A stretch of DNA of 64,000 nucleotides from Sphingobacterium detergens (GCF_003610355.1 NZ_RAPY01000001.1:620001-684000); one strand, 5' to 3'. Positions 19,040-27,797 are shown, counted from the stretch's first letter. Numbers and translations are program-made. The notes: generated from the letters alone by a model not told the origin.

Positions 19040-19741
19040 TTAAGATTTAACAGCGTGTAAACCACATTCTTTTTTACTCTGATCTTCCCACCACCATCTT
19101 CCGGCACGAAAATCTTCTCCTTCCTGAACAGCTCTTGTACAGGGTTGACAACCAATGCTCGGAAATCCTTTGTCATGTAAGACATTATAGGGAATATACT
19201 GTTCTTTACAATACATTTTTACCTGATCAAAGGTCCAGTCAAACAGCGGATGGATTTTTATGATATCATTTACTTCGTCGTACTCTACAAAATCCATATC
19301 ATGTCTATTGACCGATTGTTCAGACCGAATGCCGGTAATCCAGATTTTTTTTCCTTTGATAGCACGCTGCAATGGTTCAATCTTTCTGATCCGACAACAT
19401 TCTTTACGGTTTTCAACAGATTCATAGAAAGAATTAGGCCCCTTTTTACTGATAAAATCTTCCAGCAATATTGTGTTTGGTGTGTATGTCTTGATATTCA
19501 GTTGATAACGTTCCAATGTGCGGCTCCACAAAGAGTACGTCTCTTTGAATAATCGACCGGTATCTAAAGTGAAAATCTCGATACCGATATTGTTTTTGCC
19601 GATCCATTCGGTGATAATCTGATCTTCTATCCCAAAAGATGTCGAAAAAACAACTTCTGAAGGATATAGGGATGCAATTACTTGCAGCATCTCCACTCCC
19701 TTTTTATCACCGATAATTTCTTTAATTTCCTTAACGCTCAT
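19040..19741 (-). CDS. cysH: Assimilatory APS reductase (4Fe-4S type)
   Basis: A 233-residue CysH-family reductase that produces sulfite. Besides the catalytic Cys near the C-terminus (ECGLH, Cys226), it has the paired cysteines ECC (115-116) and CQPC (198-201). This Cys-Cys...CxxC set binds a 4Fe-4S cluster and marks enzymes acting on APS rather than PAPS. Fits the operon: cysDN make APS and no APS kinase gene is present in the window. GIRSEQS and WWWED are other family marks. Its first codons overlap the end of the precorrin-2 dehydrogenase gene by 11 bases. Confidence 0.93.
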   Translation of the reverse strand: MSVKEIKEIIGDKKGVEMLQVIASLYPSEVVFSTSFGIEDQIITEWIGKNNIGIEIFTLDTGRLFKETYSLWSRTLERYQLNIKTYTPNTILLEDFISKKGPNSFYESVENRKECCRIRKIEPLQRAIKGKKIWITGIRSEQSVNRHDMDFVEYDEVNDIIKIHPLFDWTFDQVKMYCKEQYIPYNVLHDKGFPSIGCQPCTRAVQEGEDFRAGRWWWEDQSKKECGLHAVKS

Positions 19742-20309
19742 GACGTAATATATTTTTGGTATGTTCGTTCAGCTTCTTTACCTTAAATTCAAAGTCCCCT
19801 TTCAACTGTTCACGATATTCACTCATCAGTGAAAGCGTTTCGTCGATTTCAGCTGGTAATAGATCATTGAGCAGTTCCTTCACCCTTTTTGCAATCGTTG
19901 GCGATTTGCCGTTTGTGGAAATCGCAACTTTTAGATTGCCTTTAGTAACAATTGATCCCAAATAAAAGTCGCATAGATCTGGTTTATCCGCGGCATTGAA
20001 AAGTATATTGTGAAGTGATGTTAACGCACGAAGTTCATCATTCAGTTCCATATTGTTCGTGGCCGCAATCACAAGTTGCTTGTGTTCAATGTCAGTCGTC
20101 TCAAAAGGACGTATATGAAGTTGAATGTGAGGATAATTCCTGAGTAATATTTCAAATTCTGGAACAATTTCCCTTGCAACAACAGTTAGGTTCAATCGCT
20201 CATCATTTGTTATCAATGCCTGGAATTTTTCCAACGCAACTTTTCCTCCTCCGACCAGTAAGGTCTGGATCTGATCAAGTTTAACGAATATGGGAAACAA
20301 CTGATTCAT
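19731..20309 (-). CDS. Precorrin-2 dehydrogenase/sirohydrochlorin ferrochelatase (CysG N-terminal type)
   Basis: A 192-residue protein corresponding to the N-terminal half of CysG or yeast Met8p. It oxidises precorrin-2 with NAD and probably inserts iron to give sirohaem. The NAD-binding motif LLVGGGKVALEK is at 18-28. Other marks are AATNNMELND, the FNAADKPDLCDFYLGSIV segment and the AISTNGKSPTIAKRVKELL helix. The methyltransferase half is a separate upstream gene (20312-21070), 2 bases away. Together they supply sirohaem to the sulfite reductase encoded first in the operon. Confidence 0.93.
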   Translation of the reverse strand: MNQLFPIFVKLDQIQTLLVGGGKVALEKFQALITNDERLNLTVVAREIVPEFEILLRNYPHIQLHIRPFETTDIEHKQLVIAATNNMELNDELRALTSLHNILFNAADKPDLCDFYLGSIVTKGNLKVAISTNGKSPTIAKRVKELLNDLLPAEIDETLSLMSEYREQLKGDFEFKVKKLNEHTKNILRHER

Positions 20310-20311
20310 AT

Positions 20312-21070
20312 TTATAATGCAAGCGCCTTTTCTTTAATCTGTTGAAACGATCTGTGTTTCGCCACCACTTCACCTATGATGATAATAGCTGGTACCCCAA
20401 CTCTTTTTTCAGTAGATTCATCTAATATATTGTCTATTGTTCCCAATACAACCTTTTCATTGGGCAGTGAACCGTTCTGAATCAAAGCGATAGGTAAATG
20501 ATGAAGATTTTTATCCCGGTAGATGGCCACGATCTCTGCTAATTTCCCATAGCCCATCAGAACGACTACAGTCGCATTGGATTCCGCTGCTAGGTATAGA
20601 TCGCTAGATAAACTACCATCAGATTTTGACCCTGTTATCACCCAAAAGCTTTCACTAATCCCTCTATAGGTCAAAGGAATCTGCTGTAACCCTGTCAGAC
20701 CGATAGCGGAGGAAATACCCGGTACAACGGCTGTTTCAATACCATATTGTGCCACATGATCGATCTCCTCACCTCCACGTCCAAAGACAAAGGGATCTCC
20801 ACCTTTTAAACGCACCACATGCCCATAATTTAAAGCATAATCAACCAGTAAGCGATTGATTTCATCTTGTGATGTTGAAAGCTGTTCAGCACGTTTTCCG
20901 ACGTAAATTTTTATACAATCTGCCTTCGCATAATCCAATAGTTCTTCATTAACCAGCGCATCATACAAAATAACATCCGCTTTCTGGATTGCTTTGATCC
21001 CTTTAAGGCTAATCAATTCTGGGTCTCCTGGCCCAGCACCTACTAAAGTTACTTTTGCTTCTATCGACAT
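20312..21070 (-). CDS. cobA: Uroporphyrinogen-III C-methyltransferase
   Basis: A 252-residue SAM-dependent methyltransferase that converts uroporphyrinogen III to precorrin-2. It begins with the family motif VGAGPGDPELISLKG, followed by VYVGKR-like KIYVGKRAE, the RLKGGDPFVFGRGGEE loop, PGISSAIG and PLTYRG. Length and motifs are those of stand-alone SUMT enzymes. It lies 11 bases after the sulfite reductase gene and 2 bases before the dehydrogenase gene. In this setting its product feeds sirohaem synthesis; no cobalamin genes are visible nearby. Confidence 0.95.
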   Translation of the reverse strand: MSIEAKVTLVGAGPGDPELISLKGIKAIQKADVILYDALVNEELLDYAKADCIKIYVGKRAEQLSTSQDEINRLLVDYALNYGHVVRLKGGDPFVFGRGGEEIDHVAQYGIETAVVPGISSAIGLTGLQQIPLTYRGISESFWVITGSKSDGSLSSDLYLAAESNATVVVLMGYGKLAEIVAIYRDKNLHHLPIALIQNGSLPNEKVVLGTIDNILDESTEKRVGVPAIIIIGEVVAKHRSFQQIKEKALAL

Positions 21071-21081
21071 TCCGTTCCCTC

Positions 21082-23187
21082 CTAAGCCAATACAGGCGTT
21101 AAATTTTTACGTTGATAAACCTCATTGATAAACTTTGTGGCTTCTTGTAGATAACCTGTTGCAAAGACCTCCGTAGGTTCATTTTTACTGATTTGTAAGA
21201 CAAGCTCCGGAAATGACTGATCAAAGTTATATTCCCCGGACTCCACAAAATGTGTCTGGAATTCATTGATCACTGTATTTTGTGTGCTTGCGCTAATACC
21301 TTTATCTAACAGCAAGGCTTTCGCTGCCTGAACAAAGGCATTGTATGCATGATAGATAGCGTCTGCGAATTTTGCTTCCCCGAATGTCTCATTTGCCCAT
21401 TGCAGCTTTTCCTCCGCCTCATAGATCAATGTTGCTACCAGATCGATCACTACCCCAGCACACTCACCAACACCTATCGCTGTTTGAAAAGTATCTTCAT
21501 GCCCCCAATCTACAAACTCGTCTTCCGAAAGCGTTGTCAGATCTGACAGTGGCTTTAATAAGTTGTAAAAATAATTTTTACCTTGTCTGTCGTAATACGC
21601 ATGAAAGTTTTCAGTTTCTTCAGCATTCTTTTTGTAATCGTTCAGTACGAATTCAACCACATGCAATACTCGTTTGGTGGGTACTTTGATAATCCGTTCG
21701 GCTACCCGGCCTTCACCATCGCCGATCGTGCCGCCACCGAGCATAACCTGGGCGGCAGGAACTACCTTACCCTCTGCTTTAACTGAGCTGCCATGGAAGC
21801 CAATATGTGCCAGTCCATGTTGACCACAGGAATTCATACAACCGGATATCTTAATTTTCAAATCTCTGTTGAAAATAAAATCTTGGTGGAATTCGGCGAT
21901 ATATGACTCAATGACCCGCGCCATTTCGGTACTATTTGAAATGCCAAGATTACAGGTGTCCGTGCCAGGGCATGTTGTCACATCTGCAGTACTGTCAAAG
22001 CCTACCTGAGCAAGATCTAATGATTTTAGCAGTTGATAAATATGAGGTAGCGACTTTTCGGTTGCATACTTCAATAGCAAACTTTGGTTTTGTGTTATCC
22101 GGATATCATCCGCAACGAGATCTTTTAGTCCAGCGACCAAGGACCGGGCTTTATCGGTACCGATGTCCCCAGTAGAAACACGTACATAGACACCATAATA
22201 GCCTGCTTGCTTTTGTTCAAATGTATTCGTGTTCTTCCATACCTGATAGTTTAAATCGGTATCGAGATCAAGTACGGTGATTTGGCTGTCATCCGGTGGT
22301 AGCGGTTGTTCAATTTTGGTTCGATCGATAGCGAAAGCTTTTACTTTTGTAGCAATCTTTTCTGCTTCGATCAGATTTAACACCTCTTCCAAGCCAAGTT
22401 TCTGAATAAGATATTTAAAGCGAGCCTTGTTACGGTTGTTGCGTTCGCCGTATCGGTCAAACACTCTTAAGGTAGCCTCTATATAAGGAATTAGCTCATC
22501 TTCCGATAGAAATTCATTTGTTAGCGATGCTAAAAATGGCTGTGATCCCAGTCCACCTCCTAGCAAGACTTTGAAACCACGTACTTCTACACCATCGACA
22601 TACTTTAATTTTGGAATAAAACCCAAGTCATGGATATACGAGAAAGCGGTGTCCTCTTCACTTGCAGAAAAAGACATCTTGAATTTTCTACCCATCTCCG
22701 CACAGACTGGATTACGTAGAAAATATTCAAATGTCGCCTGTGCATATGGTGATACATCAAAAGGTTCTTTCGGATCAATACCCGAAGTTGGTGAAGCCGT
22801 TACATTACGAACAGTATTACCACAGGCTTCCCTTAGGGTAATATCGTCCTCTGCCAATTTTGACCAAAGCTCTGGCGTGCGATCCAGACTGACGTAATGA
22901 ATCTGAATATCCTGACGTGTGGTCAGATGCAGGTTGCGACTTGCATATTCATCAGAGATTGCCGCGATTTTGATCAATTGTTTAAAAGTAACTTTTCCAA
23001 ATGGAAGTTTGATACGAACCATTTGAACCCCTGGTTGTCTCTGTCCATATACTCCCCTGGCAAGGCGCAGTGATCTAAATTTCTCATCAGCGATCTTACC
23101 TTCGTGAAATAACCGAATCTTTTTTTCAAGTTCAATAATCTCCTTTTCCACGACTGGATTTTCTAATTCTGTACGGAAGCTTTGCAT
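21082..23187 (-). CDS. Sulfite reductase (sirohaem) with C-terminal HEPN-like domain
   Basis: A 701-residue protein. Residues 1 to about 560 form a ferredoxin-dependent nitrite/sulfite reductase: two ferredoxin-like half-domains (PGVQMVRIKLPFG; TRQDIQIHYVS) and the sirohaem/4Fe-4S ligands TCPGTDTC (Cys406, Cys412) and SGCMNSC (Cys450, Cys454). From about 570 a helical domain follows, with YEAEEKLQWANE and ADAIYHAYNAFVQAAKALL, resembling HEPN or DUF2266-like four-helix domains. I see no Rx4-6H RNase motif there, so it is probably structural or a binding module. It is the first gene of the sulfate operon, which supports sulfite rather than nitrite as substrate. Confidence 0.92.
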   Translation of the reverse strand: MQSFRTELENPVVEKEIIELEKKIRLFHEGKIADEKFRSLRLARGVYGQRQPGVQMVRIKLPFGKVTFKQLIKIAAISDEYASRNLHLTTRQDIQIHYVSLDRTPELWSKLAEDDITLREACGNTVRNVTASPTSGIDPKEPFDVSPYAQATFEYFLRNPVCAEMGRKFKMSFSASEEDTAFSYIHDLGFIPKLKYVDGVEVRGFKVLLGGGLGSQPFLASLTNEFLSEDELIPYIEATLRVFDRYGERNNRNKARFKYLIQKLGLEEVLNLIEAEKIATKVKAFAIDRTKIEQPLPPDDSQITVLDLDTDLNYQVWKNTNTFEQKQAGYYGVYVRVSTGDIGTDKARSLVAGLKDLVADDIRITQNQSLLLKYATEKSLPHIYQLLKSLDLAQVGFDSTADVTTCPGTDTCNLGISNSTEMARVIESYIAEFHQDFIFNRDLKIKISGCMNSCGQHGLAHIGFHGSSVKAEGKVVPAAQVMLGGGTIGDGEGRVAERIIKVPTKRVLHVVEFVLNDYKKNAEETENFHAYYDRQGKNYFYNLLKPLSDLTTLSEDEFVDWGHEDTFQTAIGVGECAGVVIDLVATLIYEAEEKLQWANETFGEAKFADAIYHAYNAFVQAAKALLLDKGISASTQNTVINEFQTHFVESGEYNFDQSFPELVLQISKNEPTEVFATGYLQEATKFINEVYQRKNLTPVLA

Positions 23188-23230
23188 AAAACAAATAAAA
23201 TCTATTGATTTAGTATTCTTTTCTCGATGT

Positions 23231-23238
23231 CAAATGTA
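23231..23238 (-). promoter_or_regulatory. Candidate -7 element of the sulfate operon
   Basis: On the minus strand this reads TACATTTG, matching TAnnTTTG, about 44 bases before the sulfite reductase start. No TTG stands at the usual -33 spacing, which would suit an activator-dependent promoter. Confidence 0.4.
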
Positions 23239-23280
23239 AAAATATTTTTTTAATATTCTATAATATCTACCAAATTAATA

Positions 23281-23288
23281 TATATTTG
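23281..23288 (+). promoter_or_regulatory. Candidate -7 element of the pst-like operon
   Basis: TATATTTG matches TAnnTTTG, 45 bases before the binding-protein start codon at 23333. No TTG is seen at -33. It lies back to back with the sulfate operon element, about 43 bases away. Confidence 0.4.
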
Positions 23289-23332
23289 CCGTATAAAATT
23301 TAATATACTAAACCTGTAGACTAATAGGTGTA

Positions 23333-24304
23333 ATGATAAAAAGATGTTTTATAGTCCTTGTTTTTAGCTTTATAGTTGTATCTAAGATCACGTCATGCGC
23401 GCCAAAAGTAAAGAATGGATATAGCAAAGAGCGTGGGTTTGAAGGTAATATTTCATTATCTGGAGCTTTTGCCCTCTACCCTTTGGCGGTAATCTGGAGT
23501 GAAGACTTTAAAAAAATTCACCCTCATGTTCGTTTTAATATTTCCGCAGGCGGAGCGGGCAAAGGAATAGCCGATGTGCTAACTGGTATGGTAGACATTG
23601 GTTTGGTATCACGGGATCTTCATGCGCAAGAAGTTAAAAAAGGTGCAGTTCCTATTATCGTCGCTAAAGACGCTGTGATTTGTACATTGAATCCTGGCAA
23701 TCCGAATTATAAAGCATTACTGAAACGAGGTTTAACACGGGAGGAACTTGCGGATATTTTTGTCAATCGAAAATTTAAAACATGGAATCAAATTGATCCG
23801 CAGTTTACTTCAGATCCGATTAATGTCTACGTGCGTTCGGATGCCGCCGGAGCGGCAGAAACCTGGGCCAAATTTTTTGGACACAAACAGGAGGATCTGC
23901 AAGGCATTGGCATCTTCGGAGACCCTGGCATCGCACAAGCGATTAAAGATGATAAGTTTGGCATTGGCTTCAACAACATTAATTATGTATATAATTTAAA
24001 GACAAACAAAGTATTTGATCATATTGATGTATTGCCATTGGATTTAAATAAAAATGGGCAAATTGAAGCAGATGAGCAATTCTATGGCTCCCTGTCGGAC
24101 TTGACAGGAGCGGTTGCGGCGGGAAGATACCCTGCCCCCCCTTCGCGTGATCTGACATTTGTCACACGTAATAAAACAGAATCTCTGCTCTTGAAGGAAT
24201 TTATCTCATTTGTACTACAGAAACAGGCGCAATCACAATTACTGGAAAATGGTTATGTACCATTGAGTGCAACACTGATTAATGAAGAACTAAATAAGTT
24301 ATAG
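23333..24304 (+). CDS. PstS-like periplasmic binding lipoprotein, ligand possibly not phosphate
   Basis: A 323-residue substrate-binding lipoprotein (lipobox ITSC, Cys22) of the PstS-like family, anchored on the outer face of the inner membrane. The fold is clear: GAFALYPLAVIW, GGAGKGIADVLTGMVDIGLVSRDL, then RSDAAGA at 168-174. In phosphate-binding PstS the last loop reads RxDGSGT, with Ser and Thr touching phosphate; here both are Ala. The first loop, usually GSSTVYPL in this subfamily, is GAFALYPL. Arg168 and Asp170 are kept. It heads pstSCAB-like genes and is divergent from the sulfate operon, suggesting sulfate or another oxyanion as ligand. Confidence 0.85.
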   Translation: MIKRCFIVLVFSFIVVSKITSCAPKVKNGYSKERGFEGNISLSGAFALYPLAVIWSEDFKKIHPHVRFNISAGGAGKGIADVLTGMVDIGLVSRDLHAQEVKKGAVPIIVAKDAVICTLNPGNPNYKALLKRGLTREELADIFVNRKFKTWNQIDPQFTSDPINVYVRSDAAGAAETWAKFFGHKQEDLQGIGIFGDPGIAQAIKDDKFGIGFNNINYVYNLKTNKVFDHIDVLPLDLNKNGQIEADEQFYGSLSDLTGAVAAGRYPAPPSRDLTFVTRNKTESLLLKEFISFVLQKQAQSQLLENGYVPLSATLINEELNKL

Positions 24305-24305
24305 C

Positions 24306-25202
24306 ATGCTAAATACACGTCTAGTTAAAGATACTTTAGTAAAACGGTCCACATTATTATTGCTGCTGATTTCGCTTTCAGTTGTCCTTATTATTGCGGT
24401 CGGTTTAACCGTAAAATCCATTCCACTATTTGAATATAGCAATGTATTTCAGCTGTTGACAGACAAAGTATGGGCACCTATGAAAGGCTCATTCGGATTT
24501 TTACCTTTTATCGCCGGCACACTTGCTGTCACATTGATATCCCTTGCCATTGCCATACCACTGTGTATATTAACAGCTGTTTATCTGACTGAATATGCTT
24601 CAGATGCATTGAAAAATATGATGCTCCCGCTTGTTAATGTTTTGGCTGCCATTCCTCCAGTGCTATATGGTGTTTGGGGTGTGTTATTTATTGTACCATT
24701 GATCCAGCTTTATATTGCTCCGATTTTTGGCGTGGTGACATCTGGTTATTCGGTGTTAGCCGGTGGGATCGTATTGGCAGTCATGATATTTCCGATCATG
24801 ATTTCAATTATGGTTGAGGTGCTCCAAACGATTCCATATGAATTAAAAGCAGCCTCTTTGTCTTTAGGAGCAACAAAATGGGATACCATAAAACATGTTA
24901 TTCTCAAAAAAGCAAAGCCCGGGATTATTGCGGCAATTGTCCTATCAACCTCTCGTGCGTTTGGAGAAACGATTGCGGTATTAATGGTTTGTGGTAATGT
25001 GCCTAAGGTTCCTACGTCCATCTTTGATGCCGGTTACCCCATCCCAGCTTTAATTGCCAACAATTTTGGTGAGATGATGTCTATCCCACTTTATGAGTCA
25101 GCATTGATGTTTTCAGCATTATTGCTATTTGTGATCATATTTGTTTTCAATTTAATATCACGTCTGATCTTGAGACGTCTCGAAGGAGGTTTAGATGGAT
25201 AA
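24306..25202 (+). CDS. pstC: ABC transporter permease, PstC-like
   Basis: A 298-residue inner-membrane permease of the PstC family with about six transmembrane helices. The PstC features are the early periplasmic/interface loop FGFLPFIAGTLAVTLI, the helix VNVLAAIPPVLYGVWGVLFI, and the EAA coupling loop ELKAASLSLGATKWDTIKHVILKKAKPGI (key residues A.SLGAT.W), which docks on the ATPase. It starts 2 bases after the binding-protein stop and overlaps the next permease gene by 8 bases, so the four genes are one operon. The gene symbol follows the family; the ligand is uncertain. Confidence 0.9.
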   Translation: MLNTRLVKDTLVKRSTLLLLLISLSVVLIIAVGLTVKSIPLFEYSNVFQLLTDKVWAPMKGSFGFLPFIAGTLAVTLISLAIAIPLCILTAVYLTEYASDALKNMMLPLVNVLAAIPPVLYGVWGVLFIVPLIQLYIAPIFGVVTSGYSVLAGGIVLAVMIFPIMISIMVEVLQTIPYELKAASLSLGATKWDTIKHVILKKAKPGIIAAIVLSTSRAFGETIAVLMVCGNVPKVPTSIFDAGYPIPALIANNFGEMMSIPLYESALMFSALLLFVIIFVFNLISRLILRRLEGGLDG

Positions 25203-26046
25203 TACCAAAAGAAGGTTATTGAGCGAAAAAATCGCGAAGGGTTTCATGCATCTGTCCGGAATCACAGTAACTGCTTCCCTATTTTTTATTGTAGGTACGA
25301 TCCTCTATAAGGGGCTTCCCTATCTCAATTGGGAGATGGTCAGCCAATTACCCAAAGGTGGGTTTTACATCGGTAAAGAAGGCGGAATCTTAAATGCCAT
25401 ATTAGGTTCACTCTATCTGGCAGGTGTAGCGACCGCCCTTTCCGCTTTTATTGGCATCCCAATATCTCTTTATCTTAATATTTATTTAGGAACAAATTCC
25501 AGAGTAACACAGTTTTCAAAGCTTTTGTTCGATGTACTTTACGGTGTTCCATCCATTGTTTATGGTGCTGTCGGCTTTGGTATCATGGTCTATTTTGGTA
25601 TTAGAGCTTCGCTATTGGGTGGTATCATTACGGTCACACTATTGACGATCCCTATTGTGGTACGGACAGTAGACGAATTAATCAAAACGATTCCTGAAGA
25701 TTTGAAAAATGTCACGCTTTCCCTTGGTACAACACGTTGGGAGCTCGCTAAGGTTATGTTGCGGAGCATTCGCGCTGGACTATTAACGGCTATTCTGTTG
25801 GCGTTTGGAAGGGCTATTGGTGATGTTGCTGGTGTGCTATTGACAACAGGCTTCAGTGATAATCTGCCTAAATATATAGATGAACCTGCAGCAACACTTC
25901 CCTTGGCCATATTTTTTCAGTTAAGTAGTCCAATTCCTGAGGTACAGGGGCGAGCTTACGCTTCAGCCCTGGTTTTAACAATCATTATTTTAATTATCGT
26001 AGTATGCACGCATATCCTTCAATCGAAACAAAAGAATCGTCGTTAA
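25195..26046 (+). CDS. pstA: ABC transporter permease, PstA-like
   Basis: A 283-residue second permease of the same transporter, with about six transmembrane helices. It has the PstA-type start of the core (GGILNAILGSLYLAGVAT), the LLFDVLYGVPSIVYGAVGFG helix, and the coupling loop PEDLKNVTLSLGTTRWELAKVMLRS. GRAIGDVAGVLLTTG corresponds to the conserved GRA.GETA.ll.t. segment, with GETA changed to GDVA. It forms a heterodimer with PstC. It overlaps pstC by 8 bases and the ATPase gene by 43 bases. Confidence 0.9.
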   Translation: MDNTKRRLLSEKIAKGFMHLSGITVTASLFFIVGTILYKGLPYLNWEMVSQLPKGGFYIGKEGGILNAILGSLYLAGVATALSAFIGIPISLYLNIYLGTNSRVTQFSKLLFDVLYGVPSIVYGAVGFGIMVYFGIRASLLGGIITVTLLTIPIVVRTVDELIKTIPEDLKNVTLSLGTTRWELAKVMLRSIRAGLLTAILLAFGRAIGDVAGVLLTTGFSDNLPKYIDEPAATLPLAIFFQLSSPIPEVQGRAYASALVLTIIILIIVVCTHILQSKQKNRR

Positions 26047-26813
26047 ACAGTCCTTTGACTGATCCTCACATTAAGATCAAGGATCTCAATGTGTATATCG
26101 ATGGGAGACATATCTTAAAGAATATTAATCTTGCCTTACCAAACAACAGTGTAACCTCGATCATTGGGCCCTCAGGTTGTGGTAAGACCACCTTGCTGAA
26201 AACACTTAATCGACTGGTTGACGATACGAAAGGTGTTGAAATAACGGGGTCTGTGCTCGTGAACGGTGAGGATATTTATGGTAAGGATGCTGAGGTAACA
26301 CATATTCGTAAGAAGATGGGGCTTTTATCCCAAAAACCTTATCCCTTACCGATGTCCATCTACGATAATGTCGCTTATGGCCCGCGTATACATGGTACCA
26401 AGAATAAAAAGGAACTGGATAAAATTGTCGAGACACAATTGCGAAATGTAGCCTTATGGGATGAGGTCAAGGATCGTTTGGGGCAGTCTGCAAGTGGTCT
26501 TTCGATTGGACAGCAGCAACGACTTTGTTTAGCCAGGGGCCTTGCTGTTGAACCTGAAATTATACTTGGCGATGAATCGACTTCTGCATTGGATCCATTA
26601 TCTACAGCAAAAATTGAAGAATTATTAATCGAGCTGAAGCAGGATTATACCATTGTTCTGGTTACACATATCTTACGACAAGCTAGAAGGGTGTCCGACT
26701 ATATTCTTTTCGTTTATGGGGGAGAAATCCTTGAATTTGGCCCCACTGAGCAAGTGTTGTTAAATCCACAGCATGAGATCACAAAACAATATGTAAAAGG
26801 TTTTATCTCCTGA
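26004..26813 (+). CDS. pstB: ABC transporter ATPase, PstB-like
   Basis: A 269-residue ATP-binding subunit. Walker A is GPSGCGKTT (55-63), the Q loop is in LLSQKPYPLPMSIYDNVAYGPR (PstB style), the signature is LSIGQQQR, Walker B reads IILGDESTSALDP and the H loop VTHIL. PstB usually has DEPxSALDP, so Pro is replaced by Ser here. The ATG start overlaps pstA by 43 bases; a TTG at 26055 is a possible shorter start. The operon ends here with a terminator, and no phoU gene follows, unlike most phosphate pst operons. Confidence 0.92.
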   Translation: MHAYPSIETKESSLNSPLTDPHIKIKDLNVYIDGRHILKNINLALPNNSVTSIIGPSGCGKTTLLKTLNRLVDDTKGVEITGSVLVNGEDIYGKDAEVTHIRKKMGLLSQKPYPLPMSIYDNVAYGPRIHGTKNKKELDKIVETQLRNVALWDEVKDRLGQSASGLSIGQQQRLCLARGLAVEPEIILGDESTSALDPLSTAKIEELLIELKQDYTIVLVTHILRQARRVSDYILFVYGGEILEFGPTEQVLLNPQHEITKQYVKGFIS

Positions 26814-26838
26814 TAAACTGCCTATCGTTTATATATGT

Positions 26839-26880
26839 AAGTCGAAGATTCTAGGAGGCTCCATAAAATCTTCGACTTTT
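26839..26880 (+). terminator. Terminator of the pst-like operon
   Basis: AAGTCGAAGATT (26839-26850) pairs exactly with AATCTTCGACTT (26867-26878), followed by Ts. It lies between two convergent genes. Confidence 0.8.
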
Positions 26881-26906
26881 CACTTCTTTACTTTATTACA
26901 GCTTCT

Positions 26907-27638
26907 TTATCTCAGGTCGAATAAATCATCAACACCTAATATCTTTTTAGAAGTAAATCCTTCCGCATACTTTGCCTGGATATAACGGCCAAATTCTCTC
27001 GCTCTAGCAGCAGTAGATTCCATAAAATCCGGATTGGAGATATAGGTTTGTGGCTCGTCTGGATTGGTGTTTTCACCTGTATAGAATTGTGTTTTATAGG
27101 CTAGGATTGACTTCTCCTTGATAGTATAGTAGTCCGTAATATCAATAACCACATCAGGCTTGATATAATAGTCCTGTACAAACTGTAATACTAACCGTGG
27201 TCGAAAGGCTTCTTGGACATGATTATTTTCATCTTTTGTTTGCACTTTTCTTAAACCCGAAAGGAAACAAGCTTCATTCACAAGCTGTCCTGCCCTACCA
27301 TGATCAGGGTGACGGTCGGTAATCGCATTGGTAATAACAATTTCAGGTTGGTATTTCCTTATTGCACTTATAATAGCCATTTTTTCTTCGATAGCATTTT
27401 CGAAAAAACCATCTCTGAGACCAAGATTTTCGCGAGTAGCCAATCCCAGGATCGTTGCGGCATCTTTTGCCTCTTGCGCCCTTGTCTCAGCTGTACCGCG
27501 TGTGCCTAGTTCGCCCTGTGTCAGGTCTACAATTCCTACTTTTTTTCCTTCAGCAACATATTTTGCCATTACTCCGCCTGCCCCTAATTCTGCGTCATCG
27601 GGATGCACAGCAATGACTAATAAATCTAGTTTTAGCAT
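26907..27638 (-). CDS. bshB1: Bacillithiol biosynthesis deacetylase BshB1
   Basis: A 243-residue zinc-dependent LmbE/PIG-L family deacetylase that removes acetate from GlcNAc-malate in bacillithiol synthesis. The metal-binding motif is VHPDDAELG (His12, Asp14/15). RHPDHGRAG supplies a further His, and TQGELGTRG, FENAIEEK and YKTQFY are BshB1-type marks. I start at ATG 27638, because it is preceded by AGAGGA at a good ribosome-binding distance; the frame is open for 14 more codons upstream. Implies that the host makes bacillithiol as its low-molecular-weight thiol. No bshA or bshC is in the window. Confidence 0.92.
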   Translation of the reverse strand: MLKLDLLVIAVHPDDAELGAGGVMAKYVAEGKKVGIVDLTQGELGTRGTAETRAQEAKDAATILGLATRENLGLRDGFFENAIEEKMAIISAIRKYQPEIVITNAITDRHPDHGRAGQLVNEACFLSGLRKVQTKDENNHVQEAFRPRLVLQFVQDYYIKPDVVIDITDYYTIKEKSILAYKTQFYTGENTNPDEPQTYISNPDFMESTAARAREFGRYIQAKYAEGFTSKKILGVDDLFDLR

Positions 27639-27797
27639 ATTGATATCCTCTTTTTTGTTTACAGCTTCCAATTTCACCAAAATCGGTTAAAATGATTCTG
27701 CAGTTAATTCTTTCATATTGCTAGCTTATTTTGACGATAGCCAACATAGATGGACTTACTGCTGTGAAGCCGAGGTCAAAGGTAGAAAGTTTGTTGT

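Noticed and set aside
21082..23187. Nitrite reductase for the sirohaem enzyme.
   Set aside because: Motifs alone do not separate nitrite from sulfite reductases, but the operon with cysD, cysN and APS reductase makes sulfite the sensible substrate.
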